From the NCBI RefSeq assembly GCF_949628265.1, contig NC_088786.1, positions 28,541,681-28,605,680 of the forward strand: a DNA stretch of 64,000 nucleotides. Direction: 5' to 3'. Source of the stretch: Cloeon dipterum (taxonomy: Eukaryota > Arthropoda > Insecta > Ephemeroptera > Baetidae). The position numbers were made by a program, and so were the translations under genes. Shown in pieces: positions 1 to 10,627 of this stretch. The notes beneath the pieces are model-generated. The model saw only the letters and a program-made list of their open reading frames with translations. It had not been told where the DNA came from and ran no database searches. Every line of letters starts with the position of its first letter. Positions within the stretch are counted from its first letter, which is position 1.

Positions 1-107
1 AAGGACTGGTCAATGCATGATTTTTATATATATGCCAAAATGTAGAAAAGCAATTAATTAATAACAAGTGCCATGCCCTATTGTATTAAGCAATTAATTT
101 TCACAAG

Positions 108-2768
108 GTTTGCCCTGGTCGCTCGACTTTGGAAGACCTGAAGTGGAAAACATCTACAACCTCTTTGCCACCTGTGGAGCCCTCCCCTGACCATTTCGTC
201 TTTTACAAGTATGTAAATGAAATTTACGGGATGTTCAGGACTTTATTGCTGTTGGTGAATTGTCCGACAGATTACCATGGGAAAACAAAGCTCCGGAGCC
301 TCGCAGCGCGCCTTTTGATTTACACCAGTCAAGCATCAAACTTCCATGTTGTAATAGTTCGGTGAGGCTTAAGACACTTTGCTCTAAAACGTTTGTAATT
401 TGGTACAAAGCCAGTCTTCCCGTAGATATATAATTTAATCTATGGATTTTTGTTGCTATTATTTCTGTTTCTACGGTTGTATAAGATGAAATTTCAATCA
501 ATTTTTGACAGGTTTGGCAAAGAGTGGAAGAGGCGCTGAGGAGCCGCATTAACAATGGCCGGCAGTTAATTGAGATCATCCAAAAGTGCAGCGGCCGCAA
601 TCTGGACTGCAACCTATTGCTGGAGCTTTTGCACGGCAGAAGGGAAGCGAGCTTCATCGAAGAAGAAACAGAGAACTTGTTCGCAGTTGTGATTCCCAAG
701 ATCCAGCAGCTGGCTCTGAAGTTACCTGAACTTGTGAAACAGCCAATTCCTATCCTCAATCCAGGACAATCCATCAGCCTGAGCCAGCTGCAGGTGGCTT
801 CCCTGCTGGCCAATGCATTCTTCTGCACCTTTGCCAGCCGCAAGAGGAACGTCAACCACATGCCAGACATTAATTTTCAAGGGTATTATTTTCTCATCAA
901 CTACTACATGTGATAATGCCCAATTAAAAAGTCTGCCGTCAGATTTTAAGGATAATTTTTGCCATTCCTCAAATATTTATGTTGAAGTGAATCACTTAAA
1001 TACAAATTTAAATTAAAAATCTATTCTTGCAGGCTGTACTACCTGCCTAGAGGTGACCAGAGTCACGTTGAGAGCAACATGGAGAAGCTCAAGTGTCTAT
1101 TTTCTTACTTCCGCAAAGTTGATTTAGAATCAGGGGGTGAGCTTTGCATTCAAATGTTAGTACTATAAAACTTAAAAAAACTTGGTACCGTGGCAGAGCC
1201 TAGTGGCGTGGTTACGTTCCACCGGAGAGAGGTGCAGAACAGTCCACAATGGAATGAATCAACCAAGCCTATTAAAAGACTGCACATCAGCCGCAAAGGC
1301 ACCATTGAAGACGATGGCACTTACATGCTGCAAATGGACTTTGCTAACAAGTTTGTTTATAATTTAAACCTTGAAATTGCATTACGTTGTAATCTCTCTT
1401 AAAGATATCTTGGAGGGGGCGTGCTAGGCCAGGGGTGTGTGCAGGAAGAAATTCGGTTCGCCATCTGTCCTGAACTGATCGCTGGCTGCCTCTTCAACAA
1501 GGTCATGCTTGAAAAGGAAGCCATTATCATTTGTGGTTAGTCAAATCGTAGCGAATTAGCTTTTAGTTTTTGAAAATATTCCTTGTAGGTTAATTTCACT
1601 GCAGAGGAATTAATATATTTTTTTATTTATTCAGTTATCATTGTGGCGTTTAAAAAAGACTTAATCAGTTTTATTTCATTATTTCATAATTTTATCAGGA
1701 GCACAACAGTTCTGCAAGTACGATGGCTATGGGTCCAGCTTCCAGTGGGAGAGCAACTTCAATGATGTCACTCCGAGAGACGCAAGTGGTCGGTTGTGTG
1801 TGTCGGTGGTGGCCTTGGATGCCATACCATTCTATGGTCGCAAAAGTCGCCAGTACGAAGTTAGCAACATGGACCGCGAGCTTAACAAAGCTTATGCAGG
1901 ATTCATGGTTGATGAGGGCGCCGAATCGATACCAGTGGCCACAGGCAATTGGGGCTGTGGGGTCTTTGGGGTGCGTTCTTTAATTCTATTTATTGGTGCA
2001 AGGCATAAACTTGTTTACTTTTTATATCTATTTGCTGCTATTTACTTATCATTTTTTTTATATTTTAGGGTGACCCAAAGCTGAAGTCGGTGCTGCAGCT
2101 GCTGGCAGCTTCTGAATGCGGCCGCGACTTAGTCTATTTTACCTTTAGAGACAAAAGCCTGATTGAGCCTTTGTACGAACTGCACTCTCTCCTTTTGCAG
2201 ACGGAGGCCACAGTAGGTAAGTTCTACTTTATGAATTGTTTTTGCAACAGGATCTTAATTTTCATGCTTGATACAAATCAGGAGAAGTCTACAGAAATTT
2301 GATGGAGTACAAACCCTCAAATGAGAACGTGCTTAGTTACCTGAAAAGGAAAATTCAAAAGAATGTCCCAATAACCAAGTACATAAAGAGCTGTGCAAGT
2401 AAGCTGTAAATTAAAAACTAATCAGCCAACTCTTTACTCATGTGCTGTGTAGGACTTGATGAGTCAGCAGACAAGAATATGAAGAGCGAAGCTCAGTGCG
2501 AAGAGCGTGTCAGTGAACAAGCTGACGCACAGTTGAAACATAAAGGCAGGTTTCTTTCCATAATCTGAAAATATTGACTTTTTAATTTTATCTTGCAGAT
2601 GAACCAGCATGTGCTGCCAAAGATGCTATCAAAGAGCTTCAGGGCACAACCCTTGCAGGGGAATCAACATCTGCTGAAGCAAAAACAAAAGAGGATGATA
2701 GTAACACAGCAGTGTCGAAAGTGAAATATCAAACTACTTTGGACAAGTTTTTTAAGAAATCGCAATAA
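108..2768 (+). CDS. Parg: Poly(ADP-ribose) glycohydrolase, 5' end cut by window
   Basis: Exons: 108-212, 512-882, 1033-1136, 1197-1350, 1405-1535, 1699-1970, 2069-2216, 2282-2398, 2453-2545, 2599-2768. They encode 554 visible residues, and the start lies upstream of the window. The enzyme cleaves ribose-ribose bonds of poly(ADP-ribose) in nucleus and cytosol. The helical domain is recognisable by [10 protein letters not shown]. The macrodomain-like catalytic core carries the signature [13 protein letters not shown], with the tandem glutamates of the PARG active site, followed by ELNKAYAGF and [13 protein letters not shown]. After the catalytic domain comes an acidic, low-complexity tail ending [12 protein letters not shown], a canonical PCNA-binding PIP-box pattern. 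The ninth visible intron (2546-2598) starts with GC instead of GT. Only this junction keeps the tail open. The gene is convergent with RpS20. Family assignment is certain; the first visible exon boundary is less so. Confidence 0.95.
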
Positions 2769-2825
2769 CTGTTTTGTGCCAGATTGTTTTTTAAATTTAT
2801 TGTCCATTCCTTTTTGAAATCGGGG

Positions 2826-2831
2826 AATAAA
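2826..2831 (+). terminator. Poly(A) signal AATAAA of Parg
   Basis: A canonical hexamer lies 58 nt after the Parg stop codon. The oppositely oriented RpS20 signal lies about 190 bp further right, so the two transcripts end close together but need not overlap. Confidence 0.7.
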
Positions 2832-3021
2832 GTTATTATCAATAATATCCTTTGTTTATCTCTTATTAGAAACCTAACTCTTAATTTAAGTTCCTAACAT
2901 TAGGAAAGAATTTCGTATATATTGTACTTTCTCCATGATAATCTTAAAAATTATTTCTATTGATGAGTGCCAACTTTGCTCTGTGCAAATAAAACAAATA
3001 ATTATGTAATAAAGGGCATGT

Positions 3022-3027
3022 TTTATT
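3022..3027 (-). terminator. Poly(A) signal AATAAA of RpS20
   Basis: TTTATT on the plus strand, 27 nt beyond the RpS20 stop. This implies a very short 3' UTR, as is usual for ribosomal-protein genes. Confidence 0.7.
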
Positions 3028-3053
3028 CACGCCGGTCCCTTTGCTACTACTCT

Positions 3054-5360
3054 TTACGAGTCAGCGATGGTCACCTCCACTTCTACACCGGGTTCAATGC
3101 TGATAGAGGTCTGGAAAATGAATATAAGTTAAATTAAATTGAATGAAATTTTATCGTTAGTAATGATTTAAAATTTCAGGTATGTCGTATACTTACGATC
3201 TGTCTGACGATCTCAGAAGAGCTGTGCAAGTCGATAACACGCTTGTGGATTCTCATCTGGAAGCGATCCCAAGTCTTGGAGCCCTCACCGCAAGGAGTCT
3301 TGCGTGTGGTGATGCGCAAGGTCTTGGTTGGCATGCGCACAGGTCCCTTGATCCTCAGCTGCTGCTTCTTAGCTCCTCCGATCAAGTCGGCACACACTGG
3401 AAATATGTTTAATAAGTACAGAGGTCTGCTTTCTGGGCTGTTCTAGAGCAAAATTTAAGATCAAAGTCAAGGGGATATTTAACGTAAAAAGTTGAATAGT
3501 GGCACACAAATCTTTATTTCAGAATTACAATATATAGTTGTGAAATCTATACAAGTTATTTTGGAATGATACCTTAAGCAACACTAAAACAGATCCTATG
3601 TCGGAATTAATATTAAAGTTAACACATTGAAAATGCAGGAAATCGTCCATCTGCTTTTCCACAAATTAAGCAACCTGGTTCTTAGCACTACAAGAAGAAT
3701 GTTCACGCAAGTTCAATCAAATGTATTTGTGCGGCTTCTTGACAGCTTGAAGGTAAGGGTTATCGATCGGATCTTCAGATGAGATTTTCTCCGCCTGTAG
3801 GATATCCTTGCCAACTTCAGATTGAGAATCAGGGCATTCCGGAGGACTAGAGGGTGGCGACGAATCTTCACCATCAGAGTCCTTGTCCGTGTTCTGGCTT
3901 AGATCGAGGCCGCGCTTCACCCTCTTAGGAGGCGGTTGCAACTCCAGGTCCTCATCTTCCTCATCAAACACTTGGTCCTTGGGCATCAGGGCGTCGAGGA
4001 AGGGCTGCGGGTGCGGCTTACAAGCAACAAGAGGGAAAATGTTGACGTCGTCTGTTGTGAATAGACTCTGTGTGTCCCCTGTCTTGGCCACAAACTTCGT
4101 GAGGGCGCGTTCGATGTCCCTTTTCTGGGCGGCGGCCTTCTCCCTGAGGGCCTCATATTCTGTCACCGGCTGCTTGTGCGTAGGCGTGCGAATGTACGCG
4201 TGCGGGTCAGGGAAGGCAGGTAGGTGCTCAGGAATGTGCGACGGGTGAGGCAACTTGCTGCCTGCCTGCAGAATTGTGATCGGGCGGGGAGCAGAGCCGA
4301 CACCCAATGCGGGCAGCACCAGACGTTGCTGGCGACGGGCATACCTGAAATTAATCCATTAGTATCGTATTTAAAAAATTGCCCAAGTTTGAAATCAACA
4401 AAATTTATGTTATAATTTGATTAAGGGATTGAAACGTACCTCTCAATGCCACGAAGGTCGATTCCGAGGTCAGCATAGGTCATGACGAGATCGCCAACCA
4501 CAGGCTGAACGCGTCCGGCGAGTTCACAGTAGTTTCGAGCGGTGTTCCCAGTTGAAATCATGAACGAAGTGAGCACCTCGAGCATCGTTTCGTAGGCGAT
4601 ATTGTCCACGGCGTCAAAACCTGCTTCAGTGAGCAGCGCGCCCAAACAGACGCCCAGTACTGTCCGGTGCTCAGCCATCGCGTGTCTCAGCAATCTTCTG
4701 ACTTAGACTGCGAACAAGCAAGAGGCGAAATTGAGCTCTGGACAGTGACTGGGATAACTGTTTTTACCACCCCCAGCGGAATGAATTTTCACCTTTGGTT
4801 TACCGATAGAGTTTGCGGTAACAACTCAAAAGCCTGGACACTATTTAGCGCCTTGGCTTTCAATGCAGCTTTGACCACATGTTAACACGAGAACCAAAAT
4901 TCAGGCATTTAAAGTCCCTGAAAGTATACCTTTCTCCAAGCTCCTGACGTTCCTGGAAGTAAGGGTAATGCGGATGCGGTGGATGGTGTGAATAGTGCCG
5001 GCTTCACCCGCGGACGGCTTCTCAGTATCTCCACCCTTGGCGTACGACTGCAATGTTAATTTTCCCATGAGGTGGTGATTTTAATTGAAGTTTTCGCATA
5101 ATTATGACAAAATTAATATGAACGGAGATAAGAGATAAGGAAAAGAGAAAATTAAGGAAATTAAGTAGATAATAGCTTTTCCCATCAGATTGTATGTATG
5201 TAACTTCTATTCGAAATTTTGAGGTTGCTACGAGTAACATAGCAGCATGTTCAAAGCTGGCAAGACGCTCCGCTGTTTAATAAAGTTTTACCCATATTAT
5301 TAAATCAAAATGAGCTTAAATAAATTAAAATGATAAACTATACGATGAGCTACTTACCAT
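3054..5360 (-). CDS. RpS20: 40S ribosomal protein S20 (uS10)
   Basis: Coding exons (minus strand, in order): 5358-5360 (only the ATG), 4930-5047, 3197-3396, 3054-3110. They encode 125 residues, close to the normal uS10 length plus a slightly long N-terminus. Diagnostic segments are [55 protein letters not shown] and the C-terminus [15 protein letters not shown]. uS10 sits in the head of the small ribosomal subunit. The ATG is the last triplet of exon 1 (ATG then gtaag). Just upstream, CTTTC (5373-5377 on the plus strand) looks like a 5'-terminal oligopyrimidine start, which would give a 5' UTR of about 17 nt and mTOR/LARP1-type translational control. The 1.5-kb second intron contains the whole TAF8 gene on the same strand. 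Head-to-head with Mettl3. Confidence 0.97.
3513..3518 (-). terminator. Poly(A) signal AATAAA of TAF8 inside an RpS20 intron
   Basis: TTTATT on the plus strand, about 200 nt beyond the TAF8 stop. It lies within the RpS20 intron, so RpS20 transcription must read through it before the next exon at 3396. Confidence 0.6.
3717..4678 (-). CDS. Taf8: TFIID subunit 8
   Basis: Two exons, 4440-4678 and 3717-4344, encode 288 residues. A second in-frame ATG at 4693 would add five residues. The N-terminal histone fold (about residues 8-78) includes LLTEAGFDA, the [11 protein letters not shown] helix and a [11 protein letters not shown] linker. Next comes the proline-rich TAF8 core with [20 protein letters not shown] and [19 protein letters not shown], then an acidic/serine-rich region with a PPPKRVKR basic patch. 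The protein ends [15 protein letters not shown], the conserved TAF8 tail that in vertebrates contributes to nuclear import. TAF8 pairs with TAF10 through the histone fold and helps assemble TFIID for RNA polymerase II initiation (known for the family). The gene lies entirely in RpS20 intron 2 in the same orientation and must have its own internal promoter or depend on alternative processing. Confidence 0.95.
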
Positions 5361-5724
5361 GTTGATGTAAATGAAAGCGGCTAGTCGAGGTAATCAAGAT
5401 AAACGCTTTGATCAGCGCTGAACTAGCCAGAGAACCTGATCACGACACGTGTGTCTTTCACAAAGATGCTAGCAAGCGGAAGCAGAGCGACCAATATGGC
5501 GGACGTTGCAAACCGGCATTATAACGCATGCGCTTTGAAAAAGGGCGTAACAGAACGCCGGCTAAAATTGTCAGTGTTGCCAACCGTACACGAAGTAAAC
5601 AAACAACATCTTCAAACTACAGAGACACATTCGAAGCGCATAATATATAAGACAGGCATAGGGTCTCAAGTCTGTACTTTACTACTTCTATTTAATCAAA
5701 ACTCCGGCTAAGAAATTGATCGAA
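5361..5724. promoter_or_regulatory. Divergent promoter of RpS20 and Mettl3
   Basis: About 350 bp separate the two start codons. The stretch contains CACGTG inside ACACGTGTGT (5445-5454), a pyrimidine tract for the RpS20 start near 5377, and no clear TATA box close to either gene. The Mettl3 side is relatively CG-rich around 5480-5560. Bidirectional action is inferred from spacing. Confidence 0.6.
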
Positions 5725-8245
5725 ATGTCTGACGCGTGGGAAGAAATCCAAGCAATCAAGAACAAGAGGATGAGTCTCAGGGAAAAGCTGCAGAAACGAA
5801 AAAAGGAGATGCAGAACATCCTCAACTCTTCAACTAACTTTGGGACCAGCATAGGTATATAATGACTTTTACGATTTGTTCCATTTACATACTACTATCA
5901 ACTGCTATTGTAGCAATCCCAGTTTTAATTTTTACTTTCTATCATGCGGTCTCATTGAAAATTTTTTTACATAGAGGAAAAACCACCACCAGAGAAAAGT
6001 GGTGGCTCCAGTGCCACAGAAGTGGACGACACTATGAAAGTGGATTCGCAAGTTGAAAATGAATTATTGAGCTACCTTAGCGATGTGGCTATCCAACTAC
6101 CTGTTGACCACTGTCAAGTAGCACAGACCATTAGTGCAAATTTGGGTAAAAAAGTGGTTGAAGAAGTCATTGCTAATTTACTACAGAAATTTTCTGCTCA
6201 AAAACTGATCAGGTAGTTTTCTTTAACTTGAGATAATCAGCTCATTTAAGCTAAAATTTACTTAACAGCATAAATGAGAGAATTATTGAAGGAGGGAAAT
6301 CATTTGAGTTGGTGTCAGTGGAGCACGCTAAGCTTCTGGCTATGACCAACGAGCACAAAGCCAGGAAGAGAAAAGCCGAGGCCGAGGAAGAACTCCGGAT
6401 TGAAGCAGAAAGTAAAGAGAAGCATGCTAGGAAGACTAATGATATCATGGTGATATGCTTGTTTCAACACAAATATATTGACAATTTATTCAAATTGATG
6501 ATTTAACTTTTGTCATTAACGCTTTAATAATATTCTTTTTATGTTTCTTTAAATATAGTCATTGCTCTCAATGCCATCAATCAAAGAACAAGAAAGCAAA
6601 AAGGTTGGCGAGGAAATCTTTGATTTACTGAGTAAAGCAACAGCCAAAGAAAGGTCAATGGCAGAGAAGTTCAAGTCACAAGGAGGTAGCTCTCTTTTAT
6701 GATTTAATTTTTTTTTCAAAGTGTTTGTATTCGCAGGCGCTCAGGTTAAGGAGTTCTGTCCCCATGGTACAAAGGCCGAGTGCGCTAAGGTCAACAGCAG
6801 CGGAGGTTCAGGGCGCCAGTGCTCCAAGCTGCACTTCAAAAAAATTCTGCAGAAGCACACCGACGAAGTGCTTGGTGACTGCTCTTTCCTCAACACATGC
6901 TTTCACATGGACACCTGCAAGTCCGTTAGCCCCTTATCTTGTTAGATATTTTTTTCACTTACTACTAATTGTCAGGTACGTTCACTATGAGGTTGACGGC
7001 GAGGTGGGTGGCAGATCAAGAGACCAGGAGGACGCGGCATCTCTGCAGCCTGCGCGAGAGGCGGCCACCACCCTGTTTCCAGCGCAGTGGATCCAGTGTG
7101 ACCTGAGGTACTTGGACATCAACTTGCTGGGCAAGTTTGCTGTGATCATGGCCGACCCGCCGTGGGACATCCATATGGAGCTGCCTTATGGAACAATGTC
7201 TGATGACGAAATGAGACAACTCGGAATTCCAACACTACAAGACGAGGGACTTATCTTCCTCTGGGTCACAGGAAGGTTAGCAAAATATTGCGTGATTTTC
7301 ATAAAAATTCTACTCCCCTCAGTGTTCTGTATCAGAAGATATAATTTTTCTTAAAATCAAGATCATTTCAAATATAAATTAAATAAAAACTGGGTTTAAT
7401 TACTGTATTAAAAATTTCTAAATGCCCTCAAATTGCGTTAGCTATTTCATCTTTTTATATGAAATTGAACGCAGCTTCTTTGGTGTGAAGCGAACTGTTT
7501 AATTCTCTGTATTCCTACAGAAATGTCATTCTCAACTAGTTTCTGCTCTATTTCCTTTCCCAACTTCGGGCTAGGAATAACTGGGATCAGTAACAAATTC
7601 TCATGTTACATCTTTAAATTTTATTTTCCTATTATTCAACATCTTAAAAAATATTTTTTATTTTAAATCCATGAAACTGAGCAAACTGTGACACTTCTCA
7701 ATCTGTCAGGGGTAGCAGCGGTCACCAATGAATTTTGTTTTGCAGAGCAATGGAGCTGGGCAGAGATTGTCTTAAGCTGTGGGGGTATGAGCGCGTCGAC
7801 GAGATCATCTGGGTGAAAACAAACCAGTTGCAGCGAATTATCAGGACAGGTCGGACGGGCCACTGGCTCAACCACGGTAAGGAACACTGTCTGGTGGGCA
7901 TGAAGGGCAGCCCCGCCAATCTCAACCGCGGTCTGGACAGCGATGTCATCGTTGCCGAGGTCAGGGCGACTAGTCACAAGCCAGATGAGATCTACGGCAT
8001 TATCGAGAGGCTGTCGCCCGGAACACGGAAAATAGAGTTGTTTGGTCGACCCCATAATGTCCAGCCTAATTGGTGAGTTATCCTGCTTTAGATATCCGAA
8101 AAATGAAATTTTCATCTCTCTTAATGACAGGATTACATTGGGAAATCAGCTCAACGGAGTCAAACTGGTTGACCCTGCGCTTAAAAAGGCCTTCTTTGAG
8201 AGGTACCCTGATGGTAACTGTATGGGTCCACAGAAGGCGAAGTGA
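5725..8245 (+). CDS. Mettl3: N6-adenosine-methyltransferase catalytic subunit (METTL3/Ime4)
   Basis: Exons: 5725-5854, 5975-6212, 6269-6449, 6559-6685, 6737-6920, 6976-7275, 7746-8072, 8131-8245. They encode 533 residues. The protein starts [12 protein letters not shown], the conserved METTL3 leader helix. The middle is charged and coiled-coil-like ([14 protein letters not shown]). The CCCH zinc-finger pair follows (CPHGTKAEC through [17 protein letters not shown], roughly residues 235-290). The MT-A70 domain carries the catalytic DPPW in [15 protein letters not shown] (about residue 345). Substrate- and SAM-loop segments such as [22 protein letters not shown] and the terminal [11 protein letters not shown] are also present. 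It methylates adenosine in mRNA in a heterodimer with METTL14, in the nucleus. All catalytic features are intact. It is divergent from RpS20 and convergent with JMJD4. The largest intron (7276-7745) shows nothing recognisable. Confidence 0.98.
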
Positions 8246-8319
8246 ACACCATCCTATTTTATCTACTATTCACTGTAAATATCGTAAATATAACTAAAAG
8301 ATTTAATTTACATACCACT

Positions 8320-8325
8320 TTTATT
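8320..8325 (-). terminator. Poly(A) hexamer overlapping the JMJD4 stop codon
   Basis: On the minus strand the end of JMJD4 reads GAA TAA AAG, so AATAAA includes the TAA stop. If used, the 3' UTR would be only about 15-25 nt. No better hexamer lies between it and the Mettl3 stop. Confidence 0.45.
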
Positions 8326-10003
8326 CTTTTTCCAAGCAATCCAAAAATATTTTAAAATCACAAGTGTCCACATCATTTAAAATTTCATTTTGTCCAAACG
8401 ATTCTAACACGTTGAGCACTTTACGCAAGTCAAAGATAGTGTGTTCCTTTCCTAACTGCACTTCCTCTTTCTTGATTTGAGCAATTCTAGGAGAGAAAAC
8501 ATAGAAAGTTGACATCAAATAATTTTTTTACAACAGCAATAAACCTTTGATTTGCGATGTATGCCAACATGGCTGCAAATCCTTTGCAGTCAACGCCTGC
8601 CACAGCCTTCAAAACAACCTGGCACTGCTCCAGCCAACCTTCCATGTCCTTGCAGTCCTGCAATTCATTCTCAACTGCACGAAGACCTTTCAGGAGGTTG
8701 CGCCAGGCACCCTCTATGCAGCAACCGTTTAGCCAGTTGTGGTTTATGGATATTGTGTCCTCCTGATGATATTATTTTTTGCTAAACTACAAGAGCAAAA
8801 ATTATTGCAAAAAACAGACCTCATTCCAAACTTGGTGATGCCACCCAGACGGCACGAAAATTGTTTGGCCCGCCAGCTGATCGATGATTATTCCACCTCT
8901 TGTCATTTCAGGCGAGAGGTCCCTTTGAAAAGGCAAGTCACCATGGGCGCTCTTCAAGTTTTCCTCGGTGCCAGGGGGAAAAAGAATCCACTTTTTTCGT
9001 CCACATATATTTGATGACCAGCTGAACGATGACAGCACATCTGCGTGCATTGGTGTCCTGACACAGGGTCAGTTTTTTCAGTGATTTGGGTTCTTGATTG
9101 ACTAACTCACCATGACCCCTTGGGTCCCATGTAGACAAATTTATAGTCATCACCACCATTTTCAGAGGCACAAAATTCATTTAACCAGTCTGACCGAAAG
9201 ATTTCTGGCCAGTGGTATGCTTTATAGTCAGGATATTCCTTGACAAAATGCCAGTCCTAGCGAGAAAAGTGTGATATAACCATTATAATTATAAAAATAA
9301 TAATTAATTCACTTTCAAGTAAAGGCAAGGCTGGTCTTTAGGATGTCCATCAAGGGCATACTTTCGCCAGTAGTCGAGAAAGTCTGTGACCCGCATGTTC
9401 TGCTTTTTCTGTGCATTGAAGTATTGCTCATTGCAGTCTGCAACCGGGGCCACTGAATTTCCTGTCAACAGAATTAAATTTTGTAGTTTTTAACTACTAA
9501 AACGTAATATTTATGTAATAAAATTCCATACCAAAGTGACGTTTCAAAAATTCAAAGTTTGGACTGCCAGTGTGATCGACCCACTCGCTCAAGCACCTCC
9601 AGTTTTCTGTTAAATTTGCTTCTATCAGGCAAGGCTTGTTGACTAGCATAAAATCATTGAAGAAATCCGAATACGAGATGTGTCCGTCAACTTCATCTAT
9701 TGACTCAATATTTTCAAACATAAGCCTTTGAAGAGCTGTTGTCCGCCAGCACTTGTCGATTTCTAAAATTTTCCCCATCAATCGAACGTTTTTTTCTTGA
9801 GTCAGTTCTGAAAAGATACATTGAAAATTTTTAATAAATATATTTATAATATTAAAAGACAAAAGTGAAAGAAGAATAAAATATTTAATATTATAAATTA
9901 ATATAAAATATATAATTAGATGTGCTTTTTTACTTTTTCTTCTGACAGAGGCTGTGGTACACGAATTAACGTTGTCTTCTGACGGGGGTGATAGATCTGG
10001 CAT
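8321..10003 (-). CDS. Jmjd4: JmjC-domain 2-oxoglutarate oxygenase JMJD4
   Basis: Exons in order: 9934-10003, 9532-9807, 9313-9461, 9111-9256, 8820-9057, 8545-8762, 8321-8486. They encode 420 residues. JMJD4 is a Fe(II)/2-oxoglutarate lysyl hydroxylase of translation release factor eRF1 (known for the human enzyme). The JmjC core reads YMGPKGSWTPMHADVLSSFSW, giving the HxD iron ligands. SNICGRKKWILFPPG, VFVPSGWHHQVWNEEDTISINHNW (distal iron histidine) and NGCCIEGAWRNLL follow. The N-terminal half has ISYSDFFNDFMLVNKPCLIE and a SPNFEFLKRHFG segment. Exon 1 is short (MPDLSPPSEDN) and lacks a signal peptide. It is head-to-head with DHX37 and ends 75 bp from the Mettl3 stop. Confidence 0.93.
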
Positions 10004-10455
10004 GAGCCGTTTGAATTTTTGAGTCCTCTTAAATCATAATATCACAGATCACAAATAAAAAATAAAGGGTCTCCTGTCTCCTGCTCTGGTCCTGTTGACG
10101 CAGCCGCATGGTTGGTACGGATGCCACGCCCATTAAATCGCAACACGTGTGTTTCCAGGTTGGACTGTTTTCTTTTATACTACTCTGCACTCGGCATTGG
10201 CAGCAAGAAGTGCAAAAGCTCGAAAGACAAAGTAAAAATAATCGATCACGTTGTTTTGGAAATAAGGCTTATTTCCTTCTGATTTTTCTAACAGTCAATA
10301 TTACTGTTGACTCTTGGAGCGGGAAAGTGAGTAAGTATTTTATACACATTTTTAACTCCAGAAACTTATCTTTAAAATGTATATACATAACTTGGAAAAC
10401 GTAAAAATGACGTACATTACATAAAATATATTTTACAAACCCGCAGAAAGTCAAC
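10004..10455. promoter_or_regulatory. Divergent promoter of JMJD4 and DHX37
   Basis: The 450 bp between the two genes contain the same ACACGTGTGT sequence (10143-10152) as the RpS20/Mettl3 promoter. A probable DHX37 5' UTR exon ends near 10326-10332 (good donors GTGAGT and GTAAGT). A polypyrimidine/CAG acceptor ends at 10446. Use is inferred. Confidence 0.5.
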
Positions 10456-10548
10456 ATGAGCAAGTTACCAAGACAGAGAAAGCGCAAGCGATGCGAAAGA
10501 AGAGAAGACAACGCTTTGACCGCAGACAAGATTCCAGAGCTGCCATGT
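10456..10548 (+). other. Short basic upstream reading frame in the DHX37 leader
   Basis: An ATG opens 30 codons beginning MSKLPRQRKRKR and ending at TGA (10546-10548). It overlaps, in another frame, an open stretch that would run without stop into DHX37 exon 10622-10813 through the donor at 10556. The peptide resembles the basic start expected of DHX37, so this is either a regulatory uORF or the true N-terminus separated from the body by a one-base indel in the GA-rich run around 10494-10508. Confidence 0.4.
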
Positions 10549-10627
10549 GAAATAGAGGTAATTAAAGCAGGTTAAATCTCATGAGCAAAATAAACTATAG
10601 AAGTGCTTGTCTTACAATTAGATCGAC

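Noticed and set aside
3182-3412. Plus-strand frames over RpS20 exon 3
   Set aside because: Shadows of the strongly conserved minus-strand uS10 exon.
7276-7745. Possible hidden exon in the largest Mettl3 intron
   Set aside because: METTL3 reads continuously from VTGR to AMELGRD across this gap, so no sequence is missing and no open stretch fits.
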